Shown here piece after piece: positions 35,039-43,998 of a DNA stretch of 64,000 bases. The position numbers and the translations under genes were made by a program. The notes below the pieces were generated by a model. The model ran no database searches, was not told the origin of the DNA, and saw nothing but the letters and a program-made list of their open reading frames with translations. Within the stretch, counting starts at the first letter, position 1. Each line of letters begins with the position of its first letter. The stretch is from Lachnospiraceae bacterium (lineage in GTDB: Bacteria > Bacillota > Clostridia > Lachnospirales > Lachnospiraceae), in contig CAJTHM010000005.1 in the NCBI GenBank assembly GCA_910576125.1, positions 62,001 to 126,000 of the forward strand. The letters run 5' to 3'.

Positions 35039-35299
35039 TTAATCCGATTTATATTTCCTCTCTTTTTCTGCTATCTTTTGTAAACACAAGTATAGTGTAT
35101 AAGAATAAAAATACGGCTCTGCATCTAATGTGTCTGGCTCTGTGATGACTATTGTTTGTAAATTTCTCACTTCTATCAATCTTTCCTGCCTGCATTTCGG
35201 GCAGTAGAGAGGATAATTTATCAGAATAGTATCCTCCCCGATTCTGCTGCGGGTTTTGCTCCCGCAGACAGGGCATAATATCCATTCTGTCTGTTTCAA
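35039..35299 (-). CDS. Cysteine-rich KTR-domain protein
   Basis: 86 residues with two CxxC pairs, WILCPVCGSKTRSRIGEDT and NYPLYCPKCRQERLIEV, spaced as in a zinc ribbon. This small family often rides on resistance-carrying transposons of Firmicutes; its function is unknown. The C-terminal 35 residues are extra. A shorter relative is encoded at 40204-40353. It lies 19 bp after the MATE pump gene, on the same strand. Confidence 0.75.
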   Translation of the reverse strand: MKQTEWILCPVCGSKTRSRIGEDTILINYPLYCPKCRQERLIEVRNLQTIVITEPDTLDAEPYFYSYTLYLCLQKIAEKERKYKSD

Positions 35300-35318
35300 T
35301 TTCCTGCCTGCCTTTCTT

Positions 35319-36659
35319 TCAAAAATAATGGTACTGTTTCCGATGCCTGCATAGCAGATATATAGTCAGCATAAGCGTGAAAAATTCCGCAAACGGAACT
35401 GCAAGCCATACGCCCGTTACCTCTAAAAATCTCGGTAACGCCAAAAGGAACACCGTAATAAATCCAAACGTCCGCAGGAAAGATATGGCTGCAGATGCTT
35501 TCCCATTGGATAGTGCCGTAAATAAAGCGGATGAAAAAATATTGCATCCAGAGAACAGAAAGCTGAATGAAAAAATGGTAAATCCGTTCTTTGTAATCTC
35601 AAAAACATTCCTGTTGTTCTCCGCAAATACCTTCGCAATGCTTTCTCCGCCAAACAGGGAAAATATAAATACAAATATGGAAATCCCTGCTATAAAGCTG
35701 AAACAAATACGGACGGTCTTTTTTAGCTGTTTTACATTCCCGCTCCCATAGTTATAGCTTACAACGGGGGCTGTTCCCATAGAAAAGCCAATAGTAAGCG
35801 TTGTTAAGAGGAACTGCGAATAGATGAGTACCGTAATCGCCGCCACGCCGTCCTCGCCTAACAGCTTCATCATCGTTATATTAAACAGAAATGTCGTTAC
35901 GGCAGTCGAACACTGGCTTACCAGTTCCGACGCACCATTGGAACAGCTTTTCAGCAAAATAGATACATCCATTTTAGGCTTGCAAAAGTGCAGCTCACTT
36001 CTTTTCATCAGAAAAAATATTGTACCGATAATTGACGGTATCATATATCCGATGCCTGTCCCAATAGCAGCTCCCTTGATTCCCATTTGCAGTAAAACGA
36101 TAAAGACATAATCAAAAACAATATTGGCAATCCCCGCCAGAACAGCAAGCACTAAGCCTAATGCCGGTTTCCCTGCCGTCACAAACAGATTCTGATACAG
36201 CACCTGCATCATGCTAAAAGCGGCAAAAATGAGCTGTATCGTCAGATAATCCCTGCAATATGGGAACAATATTTTACTCGCACCCAATCCCCAGATGATT
36301 TCATCCAAAAAGAAAAGCCCTGCCGCTGTAATCAGCAGACCGATAACCGCCCCTGCCACGACAATCAACGTGAAATTGCTTCTGGCTTCCTCTGTGTTTC
36401 CATTCCCCATTTTCTTCGCAACGACCGCACTTCCGCCTGTCGCAAGCATCGTCCCCAGACCGACAATCAGATTGATGACGGGGCAGACGATATTGATGGA
36501 CGACAAGGCGTTCGTGTCTACAAACCGTGCTACGAAAATCGTGTCTACAATGGTGTATAATCCCATAAACAGCATCATCACCATGCTTGGGAAAGCAAAT
36601 CTGATAAGGGACAGGGCGTTAAAGCTCTCTGCCAACGGGTTTTTCTGTGTTTCGGACAT
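35319..36659 (-). CDS. MATE family multidrug efflux transporter
   Basis: Twelve-span cation-coupled drug exporter, 446 residues from the chosen start. The N-half begins FAFPSMVMMLFMGLYTIVDT; the C-half repeat begins near ELVSQCSTAVTTFLFNI. It belongs to the MepA/NorM-like branch. The ATG at 36659 has AAGGAGG 10 nt upstream and is preferred over an in-frame start 46 codons earlier. The start lies inside the 3' end of the AraC-GNAT fusion gene (41-nt overlap), so the two are translationally linked and the fusion protein is the likely regulator. Confidence 0.9.
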   Translation of the reverse strand: MSETQKNPLAESFNALSLIRFAFPSMVMMLFMGLYTIVDTIFVARFVDTNALSSINIVCPVINLIVGLGTMLATGGSAVVAKKMGNGNTEEARSNFTLIVVAGAVIGLLITAAGLFFLDEIIWGLGASKILFPYCRDYLTIQLIFAAFSMMQVLYQNLFVTAGKPALGLVLAVLAGIANIVFDYVFIVLLQMGIKGAAIGTGIGYMIPSIIGTIFFLMKRSELHFCKPKMDVSILLKSCSNGASELVSQCSTAVTTFLFNITMMKLLGEDGVAAITVLIYSQFLLTTLTIGFSMGTAPVVSYNYGSGNVKQLKKTVRICFSFIAGISIFVFIFSLFGGESIAKVFAENNRNVFEITKNGFTIFSFSFLFSGCNIFSSALFTALSNGKASAAISFLRTFGFITVFLLALPRFLEVTGVWLAVPFAEFFTLMLTIYLLCRHRKQYHYF

Positions 36660-37506
36660 TCTCTGTTTCCTCCTTGTTTTTCGGTGGAAGCACGAAACGC
36701 TGCGTCGGATAGCCATATTCCACAAGCAGTTCCCGTTCTGCAAATCCAAGACGGCGGTATTCTTCCCGCCAGCCCGTATCTGCCTTATCGCCTGCACGGT
36801 ATGTCGTCAACGTAATCTCTTTCCCGCAAAGCAGTTCCTCTGCCAGCTTATCAAGAAACAGCTTTGTAATGCCGAGATGCCGATACTGCGGATGGACAGC
36901 CAGAAAGTCTATGCTGCCTGTGTCTGGCGAAAATCCCATCACGCCAATAGCCAATCCAACATCCCGCAAAATCAGAGCCTTTTTATCCGCAATATACTGA
37001 TGCAGGTTTGCAGCGTAGTCTTTCTTATCCAGACATGGGTAGCCGTCAATCGTGAGGCTTACCAGTTCCATCCAGTCATCCGCATCTTCGGGCGTGGCAA
37101 ATTTAATATTGTCTTTTGTCAAATCCATTTTTATAAGCTCCTCCTTCAGACAGATTTCAAGCTGTAACGGGTAGAAATTTTCCGTTTCCCGAAATTCCGC
37201 AGGGGAAGTCTTATACATCGCCTTAAAAATATCCGTAAATGCCTGCTGGCTTTCATACCCGCTCATAAGGGCGATCTCAATAATCGGTTTTGCAGAAAAC
37301 ACCAGAAGTTTTGCCGCTTCTGTAAGCTGCCGCCGTTTTGCGTAGTCATGGATAGTCAAGTCAACGGTCTTTGTAAAAATCCGATGCAGATGGTATTTGG
37401 AATAATGCAGTGTCGATGCCACCATATCTAAATCCATCTTTTCATGCAGATGTTCTTCGATATAGCGGATAGCCTGTGAAACAATGCGTACTGTCTGACC
37501 TTGCAT
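36619..37506 (-). CDS. AraC DNA-binding domain fused to GNAT acetyltransferase
   Basis: Bifunctional 295-residue protein. Residues 1-110 are an AraC double helix-turn-helix (MDLDMVASTLHYSKYHLHRIF and IIEIALMSGYESQQAFTDIF). Residues 135-280 are a GNAT domain with acetyl-CoA loop FLAVHPQYRHLGITKLFLDK and end strand EYRRLGFAERELLVEYG. GAAAGGAGG lies before the ATG at 37506. It overlaps the MATE gene start by 41 nt. The architecture suggests either an enzyme that regulates its own operon or a regulator whose GNAT fold binds a ligand such as acetyl-CoA or the drug. Confidence 0.88.
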   Translation of the reverse strand: MQGQTVRIVSQAIRYIEEHLHEKMDLDMVASTLHYSKYHLHRIFTKTVDLTIHDYAKRRQLTEAAKLLVFSAKPIIEIALMSGYESQQAFTDIFKAMYKTSPAEFRETENFYPLQLEICLKEELIKMDLTKDNIKFATPEDADDWMELVSLTIDGYPCLDKKDYAANLHQYIADKKALILRDVGLAIGVMGFSPDTGSIDFLAVHPQYRHLGITKLFLDKLAEELLCGKEITLTTYRAGDKADTGWREEYRRLGFAERELLVEYGYPTQRFVLPPKNKEETENVRNTEKPVGREL

Positions 37507-37644
37507 TTTGCGACCTCCTTTCCTCGTTTTCACCCGCATTTTTTTAACATTACGAAATGTCAAAGCAGGGGTTCAATGAGATATTGTAGCACAAGGAGTT
37601 TTCTATCTTTTCATCATTCTTGCTATGTTTTAAACCATCTTCAT

Positions 37645-38172
37645 TTACAGCAGTTCTTCTTTCAATGCCCTTATCCATTCTTCGATTGCCTGCACTAATC
37701 GAAATTGCTGATGCAGAACCGCCATGCCCGTGGCAGGAACATCGGTAGCGTTTTCTTTTAAGTCCATGTTCTCCTCAAGATAGGATTTCAGCACATTGAT
37801 ATTACTCTCAATGTTATCCAGACATTCCCTCTGCTGTTCCTTTTCCATACTTTCTAAATTAACGATAACCGCATTAAAATCCAAGAATATGTTAATCGGC
37901 TTGCAGGATATTTCGAGCATCAGTTTCTCAAATTCCTCATTTCCTGCATCCGTCAAGGAATATACCGCCTTTTCGGGCATTTTTCCCTCTTTCTCCGCGC
38001 GGCTTGTAATAAGCCCCTTCTCTTCCAACTGGATAACCTTTTTATAGATGGATGGTGTGCTGATTTTTACCCACTTTGAAATGTTGCGGTATTCCACCAG
38101 TTTCTGAATATCGTATGCACTCAAGGATTCCCGCTTCAACATTCCCAATACAATCAAGTCAATGGTCGCCAT
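37645..38172 (-). CDS. PadR-family repressor
   Basis: 175-residue winged-helix repressor. The N-terminal PadR domain is clear (LIVLGMLKRESLSAYDIQKL, then STPSIYKKVIQLEEKGLI), with the C-terminal dimerisation helices of subfamily 2. It is divergent from a MATE gene, and the shared 123-bp gap holds two perfect ACTATA-N3-TATAGT palindromes. It should repress both itself and the pump until an inducer binds. Confidence 0.9.
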   Translation of the reverse strand: MATIDLIVLGMLKRESLSAYDIQKLVEYRNISKWVKISTPSIYKKVIQLEEKGLITSRAEKEGKMPEKAVYSLTDAGNEEFEKLMLEISCKPINIFLDFNAVIVNLESMEKEQQRECLDNIESNINVLKSYLEENMDLKENATDVPATGMAVLHQQFRLVQAIEEWIRALKEELL

Positions 38173-38193
38173 TTAAAGTCCCTCCTTTTTCTA

Positions 38194-38269
38194 TTGACAA
38201 CTACTATAAATTATAGTATTATAATCCCTGCAACGCAATTACTATATTTTATAGTAGTATAAATAATAC
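38194..38269 (+). promoter_or_regulatory. MATE promoter with PadR-type operators
   Basis: TTGACA (38194-38199), 17 bp, TATTAT (38217-38222). Operator 1 (38203-38217) is ACTATAAATTATAGT and fills the spacer; operator 2 (38241-38255) is ACTATATTTTATAGT in the leader; a third, imperfect AGTATAAATAATACT follows at 38255-38269. Repressor on operator 1 would block polymerase directly. Confidence 0.75.
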
Positions 38270-38295
38270 TATTTATCAAGAGAAAGGAGTTCAAA

Positions 38296-39660
38296 ATGAA
38301 CAGTCAAGGTAAAAAGATGGAGTTGCTCGGCAGCACATCCATACCAAAAGCACTTTTAGCAATGGGCATCCCAACAATGATTGGCATGTTGGTAAATGCT
38401 TTCTACAACCTCGTTGACGCTTATTTTGTCGGCGGGCTAGGGGAGAGCCAGATGGGGGCCATCTCCGTGGTCTATCCGCTCGGACAGGTCGTTGTCGGTC
38501 TTGGTCTGCTGTTCGGAAACGGTGCGGCTTCTTACATTTCCCGATTGTTAGGGCGTGGGGATAAGGAAAATGCGGATAAAGTGGCAAGTACCGCTTTATA
38601 CAGCAGCGTATCCGTTGGGGCAGTCATCATTCTCTTTTCTATGGTGTTCCTGCATCCCATACTGAAGCTCTTGGGGGCAACCGACAGCATCCTTCCCTTT
38701 GCCGCCACATACGCAAGGCTCTACATTGTTTCCTGTATCTTCAATGTATTCAATGTCACGATGAATAACATTGTGACTAGCGAGGGAGCTGCTAAAACAA
38801 CCATGTGTGCCTTGCTGACGGGTGCGGTACTCAATATCGCCCTAGACCCGCTGTTTATCTATCTGTTTGATTCAGGCGTGGCAGGAGCGGCGATAGCGAC
38901 CGCAATCTCACAAATCGTTTCAACCTGCGTATATCTGACCTATATTTTTCGGAAAAAGAGCGTATTCCATTTTCGGGTTAAGGACTGCACATATACAAAA
39001 GAAACCATGTCTGAGATTTTCAAAATCGGCATCCCGACATTGGTATTCCAGATTTTAACGAGTGTGTCCATTTCCTTAATCAATAATGCCGCTGGCGGTT
39101 ATGGGGACTCTGCCATTGCAGGCATGGGCGTTGTCACCCGCCTTATCTCAATGGGCAGCTTGTCCGTATTCGGGTTCATCAAAGGCTTTCAGCCCATTGC
39201 GGGGTACAGTTACGGGGCGAAGAAGTTTGACCGTCTGCGTGAAGCAATCAAGACTTCTATCCTATGGTCTACGGCTTTCTGTGTGATTTTCGGTGTGATA
39301 CTGGCTCTGTTCCCTGCGGCTATCGTTTCGAGGTTCACAAAGGGCGATGTCTGGATGATTCGCATTGGGGCAGCATCCTTAAGAGCAAACGGCATTTCCA
39401 TTATGCTCTTTGGATTTTATACGGTGTATTCTTCCCTGTTCCTTGCTTTGGGGAAAGGCAGAGAAGGCTTTATCCTCGGAGCTTGCAGGCAGGGGATTTG
39501 CTTTATCCCCGTTATCCTGCTTCTTCCGATGGTCTGGGGGCTAAATGGAATTATGTACGCCCAGCCGATTGCCGATGTACTTTCCGCAGTCATAACGGTA
39601 TTCATGGCGATACCGCTCCACAAAAAACTGAATGAAATGCAGAGAAAACTGCTGAAATAA
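38296..39660 (+). CDS. MATE family multidrug efflux transporter
   Basis: 454-residue drug/sodium or proton antiporter with twelve spans. IPTMIGMLVNAFYNLVDAYF opens the first half; IGIPTLVFQILTSVSISLIN opens the second. AAAGGAG precedes the ATG. It is only distantly similar to the other MATE pump at 35319, so the two are not a recent duplication. It has its own operator-bearing promoter shared with the divergent padR gene, and a large hairpin follows the stop. Confidence 0.9.
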   Translation: MNSQGKKMELLGSTSIPKALLAMGIPTMIGMLVNAFYNLVDAYFVGGLGESQMGAISVVYPLGQVVVGLGLLFGNGAASYISRLLGRGDKENADKVASTALYSSVSVGAVIILFSMVFLHPILKLLGATDSILPFAATYARLYIVSCIFNVFNVTMNNIVTSEGAAKTTMCALLTGAVLNIALDPLFIYLFDSGVAGAAIATAISQIVSTCVYLTYIFRKKSVFHFRVKDCTYTKETMSEIFKIGIPTLVFQILTSVSISLINNAAGGYGDSAIAGMGVVTRLISMGSLSVFGFIKGFQPIAGYSYGAKKFDRLREAIKTSILWSTAFCVIFGVILALFPAAIVSRFTKGDVWMIRIGAASLRANGISIMLFGFYTVYSSLFLALGKGREGFILGACRQGICFIPVILLLPMVWGLNGIMYAQPIADVLSAVITVFMAIPLHKKLNEMQRKLLK

Positions 39661-39696
39661 GCCCAAACAACTAAATATCTTTTCTTTCTAACAAAC

Positions 39697-39740
39697 AGAG
39701 CCGATGAGCTGTGAGTTTTTCTCACAAGTTCATCGGCTCT
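39697..39740. terminator. Large nested hairpin after MATE gene
   Basis: AGAGCCGATGA (39697-39707) pairs perfectly with TCATCGGCTCT (39730-39740). Inside it GTGAG pairs with CTCAC over T5. The U-run is weak, so it may be a terminator or the end of a former mobile element. Confidence 0.6.
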
Positions 39741-39781
39741 GCGTCTTAGCGGCTGGCTCTCTAATGGCTTTACTTGAATAT

Positions 39782-40177
39782 CTAATTTCCATGAATAAAA
39801 TGAAAGTCACAACAATTAGCGCCTCCCCCTATTGTTCCCATACGTTCAAATCTAATCTTAGGTTCATATCCCGAAAAAGCAGTTATATCACTTTGACAAA
39901 AAACTGGACAAAGTTCTGGGCAGCAATATTTCTCACACATATCTTTGTAAAGGCAACGGACTATATTAAAATGGATTTCTCTATTATCATGTCTTTTCCA
40001 TTCTACCGTAAACCCCTCTGTTGGATACTTTTTGCTCATATGCGATTTGCTTCTCTATCGCTTAAATTCGTATATTTTTCACACATTAAAATATAAAGCT
40101 GTTTGCCTTGTTCATTTCCATATTCCTCAGTTAAATCATCGTATAGAAAACTGAAATCTGTTTCTTTATAGTTCATA
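39782..40177 (-). pseudogene. L-2-amino-thiazoline-4-carboxylate hydrolase-like gene, frameshifted
   Basis: The first frame (ATG at 40177, GGAG 8 nt before it) reads DDLTEEYGNEQGKQLYILMC and stops with TGA at 40036-40038. A second frame overlapping by ATGA continues KRHDNREIHFNIVRCLYKDM, then CPELCPVFCQSDITAFSGYE and CDFHFIHGN. Together they make a nearly complete ATC-hydrolase-type protein of about 130 residues with its conserved cysteines, so one base was probably lost near 40038. Two translationally coupled pieces are less likely. Confidence 0.6.
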
Positions 40178-40203
40178 ATCTTATCTCCGTTTCATGCAAT
40201 CAT

Positions 40204-40353
40204 TTATTTATCTATAACTGTTACTTTCAGATGTTTCGCTTCAATCAGCATTTCCTGCTTACATTTTGGACAATAAAGCGGAAAATTTAGCAGGACTGTA
40301 TCTTCTCTGATTTGATTACGGGTTTTATTTCCGCAAACAGGGCAGTGTACCAT
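40204..40353 (-). CDS. Short KTR-type zinc-ribbon protein
   Basis: 49 residues: HCPVCGNKTRNQIREDTVLL, then NFPLYCPKCKQEMLIEAKHL, then a stop. Both CxxC pairs are intact and it closely follows the N-terminal part of the protein at 35039, but lacks that protein's extra tail. The ATG at 40353 has no obvious ribosome site; the frame is open upstream, so a different start is possible. A row of small element-borne genes surrounds it. Confidence 0.55.
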   Translation of the reverse strand: MVHCPVCGNKTRNQIREDTVLLNFPLYCPKCKQEMLIEAKHLKVTVIDK

Positions 40354-40367
40354 TTTGAAACTGTTCT

Positions 40368-40460
40368 TTATCTCCCATAATAAAGCAGAAGAAAAAACCC
40401 GCCAATGACTGTAAAGAGCATAACTGAATGAAATATCTTACCGGTTATTATATTTCCCAT
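40368..40460 (-). CDS. Possible 30-residue membrane peptide
   Basis: MGNIITGKIFHSVMLFTVIG followed by a hydrophobic end GFFLLLYYGR would make one membrane span. GGGGAAATTGGAAA precedes the ATG. It lies 13 bp after the AbrB-like remnant. It may be real or an accidental frame; no family known. Confidence 0.3.
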   Translation of the reverse strand: MGNIITGKIFHSVMLFTVIGGFFLLLYYGR

Positions 40461-40473
40461 TTTCCAATTTCCC

Positions 40474-40941
40474 CTAATATCTCTTAATTTCTCCATGAAA
40501 ATTATGTGCTTTTTCAAGCAGCGGTCCTTTTGCTCCCATTGTAAAGGCAATATCACTGCTGCGGATTGACAATAGTTCCATCCCGGACTGTAATTCTAAA
40601 ACGTCCAACGTATTTTGCGGTAACTTAACAGTTCCGTCCTTATCAATGTTAATCCACGCATATTTACGCCCTTTATATCGGGTAAACTCACCCTCGGAAA
40701 GCCGGTAGTCCCTTAACGCAGGGCATTCTTCCAATATATGGCTGAGTTATGAATTTGACAGCAGCGGATATGTCGTCACGCAAAAGCCGCCTGTTATTTT
40801 GCTTCCCGTAAAAATTATCACTTTTCCATCCCGCAGTGCATCATATTCCAACAATGCCTGTGGCGGGATGTGTATTGTTAAATCGGGGTTTATAACGGAA
40901 AGACCAAATACAAATTTACCCCCTTTATTGAGCTGCGGCAT
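40474..40941 (-). pseudogene. AbrB-like double-domain protein with internal stop
   Basis: GGAGG lies before the ATG at 40941. The first half reads LTIHIPPQALLEYDALRDGK, then SKITGGFCVTTYPLLSNS, then a TAA at 40747-40749. The same frame continues with SHILEECPALRDYRLSEGEF, then GTVKLPQNTLDVLELQSGME and FTMGAKGPLLEKAHNF. Intact relatives that I recall are one continuous protein with two SpoVT/AbrB-like strands-and-helix units. One nonsense mutation therefore splits it. Its partner genes are unknown. Confidence 0.6.
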
Positions 40942-40985
40942 AAAAAACCTCCTTTTCCAGTATTCCTTTTTCTACATTGATATGT

Positions 40986-41026
40986 TATAATAGTAGTGTC
41001 CATAAAAACTACTTTATATATAAAGT
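40986..41026 (+). promoter_or_regulatory. Promoter and palindromic operator of second padR gene
   Basis: TATAAT at 40986-40991 with a poor -35, followed by a perfect 16-bp palindrome ACTTTATATATAAAGT (41011-41026) at about +13. The position suits autorepression by the PadR encoded 37 bp downstream. Confidence 0.6.
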
Positions 41027-41062
41027 ACTACAAATACAACCCAATGTCAAGGAGGAAAAAAT

Positions 41063-41599
41063 ATGCTGTCCAAACCTGCCACAATGCTTTTAGGTTTCAT
41101 ATACGAAAAACCACTTAACGCATACGAGATCATAAAACTCTTAAACTACATGAATGTGAAATGGTGGTTTAATATCGCTGATTCAACGGTATATTCGACC
41201 TTAAAAACCCTTGAGAAAAAGGAATTTATATCTGGCACTACCGAGAAAGTCGGAAATATGCCAGACCGCACCGTTTACAAACTTTCTGATAAGGGGAAAA
41301 GCGAATTTGTAAACACTTTAAAAGCATCCATCCTGCAATTCAACTACGATACAAACATCTTTTCTATTGCTGCTTTTTTTCTAAGTACATTTACCCCTGA
41401 TGAACAGCAGGAACTTTTGCAGGAGCGGCTTAATATTCTGCAAAAGTACCGTGCAGGGATTGAAAAACAAATCAATCCGTTATGGGAAAACGAAGTTTCT
41501 TCTGCCCATTCTGCAAATGTAAAAAGAATGATTGACCTTGTAGATGCTGAAATAACAGGGACAAACCGATTACTTGAAAGCTGCAATGCCAACATATAA
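41063..41599 (+). CDS. PadR-family repressor
   Basis: 178 residues. The winged-helix N-terminus (MLLGFIYEKPLNAYEIIKLL, then DSTVYSTLKTLEKKEFI) and the C-terminal Vir-type dimer helices fit PadR. AAGGAGG precedes the ATG. It is 42 bp before an AraC-type gene on the same strand. Divergent from it lies the AbrB-like remnant and no pump, so its original target may have been lost from this locus. Confidence 0.88.
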   Translation: MLSKPATMLLGFIYEKPLNAYEIIKLLNYMNVKWWFNIADSTVYSTLKTLEKKEFISGTTEKVGNMPDRTVYKLSDKGKSEFVNTLKASILQFNYDTNIFSIAAFFLSTFTPDEQQELLQERLNILQKYRAGIEKQINPLWENEVSSAHSANVKRMIDLVDAEITGTNRLLESCNANI

Positions 41600-41640
41600 C
41601 ACAAGTCCATGAAATGGATAACAGACCGTAAGGAAAACCT

Positions 41641-42366
41641 ATGACGATAAACAATATCCGCTATTTATATCATGCAGAAACAGGCATTGAGCTGATTTTC
41701 TGCAAAAATTCAACTATATCCTACCCGCTGCATAACCACGTTTCCGTACTGACAATCGGTATCATACTGGACGGCTCCGTAGTCCTTACAACAAATGAAA
41801 AATCAAGGACTTATAAGCAAAACGAAACATTTGCAATATTTCCATATGAGCCGCATAGCATTTCGGCACATGACAGCTATTCCCTGCTTACCCTGTGCAT
41901 TGATAAGAATGCTGTAAACGACGCAGATGTTATCACCATACAAAAACATATCGGACTTCTTCTGATGCAGGCTCTGAATATGGGAAAAATCAATCAATAT
42001 CAAATATTACAACTACTAAACTGTCTGGATGAAACCTCGGATTCTTCCAACTGGCAGCTAAAAAAACATACCCCCTATATCCACGTCTTAAAAAAACAGT
42101 TGGAATTATATCCGGAATGCAAACTTTCTGTCGAGGAAATGGCACAAAACGCTTTTCTAAGCAAATACCACTTTATCAGAAGCTTCAAGGCAGAGGTAGG
42201 GCTTACACCGCACCAGTTCCAAATCCAGAAGCGCATCCGCAAGGCGCAACGCCTAATCCATGAAACCGATACAATAACCGAAGTAGCTTTGACCACGGGT
42301 TTCTGCGACCAAAGCCACTTCATAAAGCAATTTGAAAAACAGGTAGGCTTGCCGCCTTTTCGATAA
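41641..42366 (+). CDS. AraC-family regulator, truncated at its 3' end
   Basis: 241 residues. An N-terminal cupin sensor (YPLHNHVSVLTIGIILDGSV) is followed by the double helix-turn-helix (LSVEEMAQNAFLSKYHFIRSF and ITEVALTTGFCDQSHFIKQF). The protein ends at EKQVGLPPFR, where intact members go on with P-x-x-Y/F-R and a tail. The same point is where an hsdR fragment from the other strand begins. So the last 10-20 residues were replaced by a recombination join. The DNA-binding domain is nearly complete and the protein may still work. Confidence 0.8.
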   Translation: MTINNIRYLYHAETGIELIFCKNSTISYPLHNHVSVLTIGIILDGSVVLTTNEKSRTYKQNETFAIFPYEPHSISAHDSYSLLTLCIDKNAVNDADVITIQKHIGLLLMQALNMGKINQYQILQLLNCLDETSDSSNWQLKKHTPYIHVLKKQLELYPECKLSVEEMAQNAFLSKYHFIRSFKAEVGLTPHQFQIQKRIRKAQRLIHETDTITEVALTTGFCDQSHFIKQFEKQVGLPPFR

Positions 42367-43998
42367 CCTTCTTACGGATGTTATTCTCGATGGCCTCTGC
42401 TGCACCTTCTTTGTGGCCGCTATCGCCTTCACCGGTAAGCGTCTCACCCTGCTTTGCTACAAAATCCAATAGGGTAAGATCATCAAAATCGCCAATCTTC
42501 TCAGCATCCGCTGCCGTGATATAGTTATCGATCATCTTTCTCATATCAGGCTCATAGGCCTTCAAATCTAGGAAATCACCACTGGCCGTACCGATGGTTT
42601 TCTTCAGCTCAATGTAGAAAGTGACCTTCTTGTCATATTCATTCAGTTTGCCAGATGAGATATCATCAACCAGATATGGCTTTGCTTCCGCGAAAGCTCT
42701 GACAAGACTGCTCACCAGACGATAGAGTTTTTCTCTCAGGCGTGCATAAATCTCGTTGCTCTCCTCCGACTGACCGGAAACACCACAGAAATAATGGATG
42801 TACTGGATCTCCCCACGAGGTTCCTCGACACCTTCGCAGAGTTCTTCAACGGCATCATACACTTCCTCAAAATAGGATACCGTAGCATCGTGGCGATCCT
42901 TAACAAGTCCTTTTACATCCTCCGGATCATATCCTTCAAAAGCTCCGGAAGTATAGTCCTTCATTGCAGTCTGGAGCTGTCCAAACAGCTGCTTGTAATC
43001 CACGATATAGCCGAAGTCTTTACTATCATCATCAAGGCGGTTGACGCGGCAAATCGCCTGAAACAGGCCGTGATCCTGCATCCTCTTGTCGATGTAAAGG
43101 TAGGTACAAGGAGGCGCATCAAATCCGGTGAGTCCCATGCAACCTTTTCCAGACGAGAGCGGGAGCTATATACCTTCTGCATCGTGCCCCACTTCTCCTT
43201 GAGCTTTGCTTTAGCACGAGAAGAGAGGCCTCTGGTCTTTACATCAAACCACTGGTCAACACGATCCTGCGAAGATAAATCCTGTGGAACATCACGATAT
43301 TCATAACGCAAATCCAGCACGACACCATCGGCAACGCCTTCGTTATATATATAAGCATGGATATATGTACCGAAAACTTCGATACTGATCTTTTTATCCT
43401 TTTTCAGCAACGGAGTACCCGTAAAGCCGATAAATACAGCATTCGGCATGATAGTCTTCATCGCTGTATGGAGTTTACCGGACTGCGTTCTGTGGCATTC
43501 GTCAACAAATACCACAAGATTTCCCTTTGCCTCGAAATCGGCAGGGAGGGAGGCTTTCAGCTCTTCAATATACTTATCGTAGTCATTTTCTGTCGCTTCT
43601 CCGCCACGACGGCCAAACTTATGCACCAGAGAGCAAATCAACGAATCATCATATACATTCAGGCGATTCAGCAAATCCTTACCGCTCTTGGTACGAGCAA
43701 TATTCTCATCCACGCCAGTGAATGTTTTCTCTATCTGCTCATCAAGCTCATCTCGGTCTGTCACAATTAGGACACGGGCATTAAGCTCAGCCCAATGTGT
43801 CAGAATCCACTTCGCTAGCCACACCATTGTCAGCGTTTTGCCGGAACCCTGTGTATGCCACAGGATGCCGCCCATCGGTTTATCCGGATCTCTATTCGGA
43901 TTATGAAGCTCCGTTCTCAGATTATTAAGCCTCTGCTGGGTACGCTTGATACCAAAATACTGATTATACCGACACACCTTTTTAATGCCTTTATCAAA
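42356..43998 (-). pseudogene. hsdR: Type I restriction hsdR fragment (both ends missing, internal deletion)
   Basis: The motor part of a type I restriction subunit. It starts at FDKGIKKVCRYNQYFGIKRT, has Walker A WHTQGSGKT, DECHRTQSGKL and FIGFTGTPLL, and then reaches YSSRSRLEKVA. There the frame breaks at about 43140 and resumes as LTGFDAPPCTYLYIDKRMQD, then LFQAICRVNRLDDDSKDFGY. About 90 residues expected between these points are absent, so the join is an out-of-frame deletion. The nuclease N-terminus and the C-terminus beyond RKKVIEK are missing. No hsdM or hsdS lies in the window. Confidence 0.82.
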
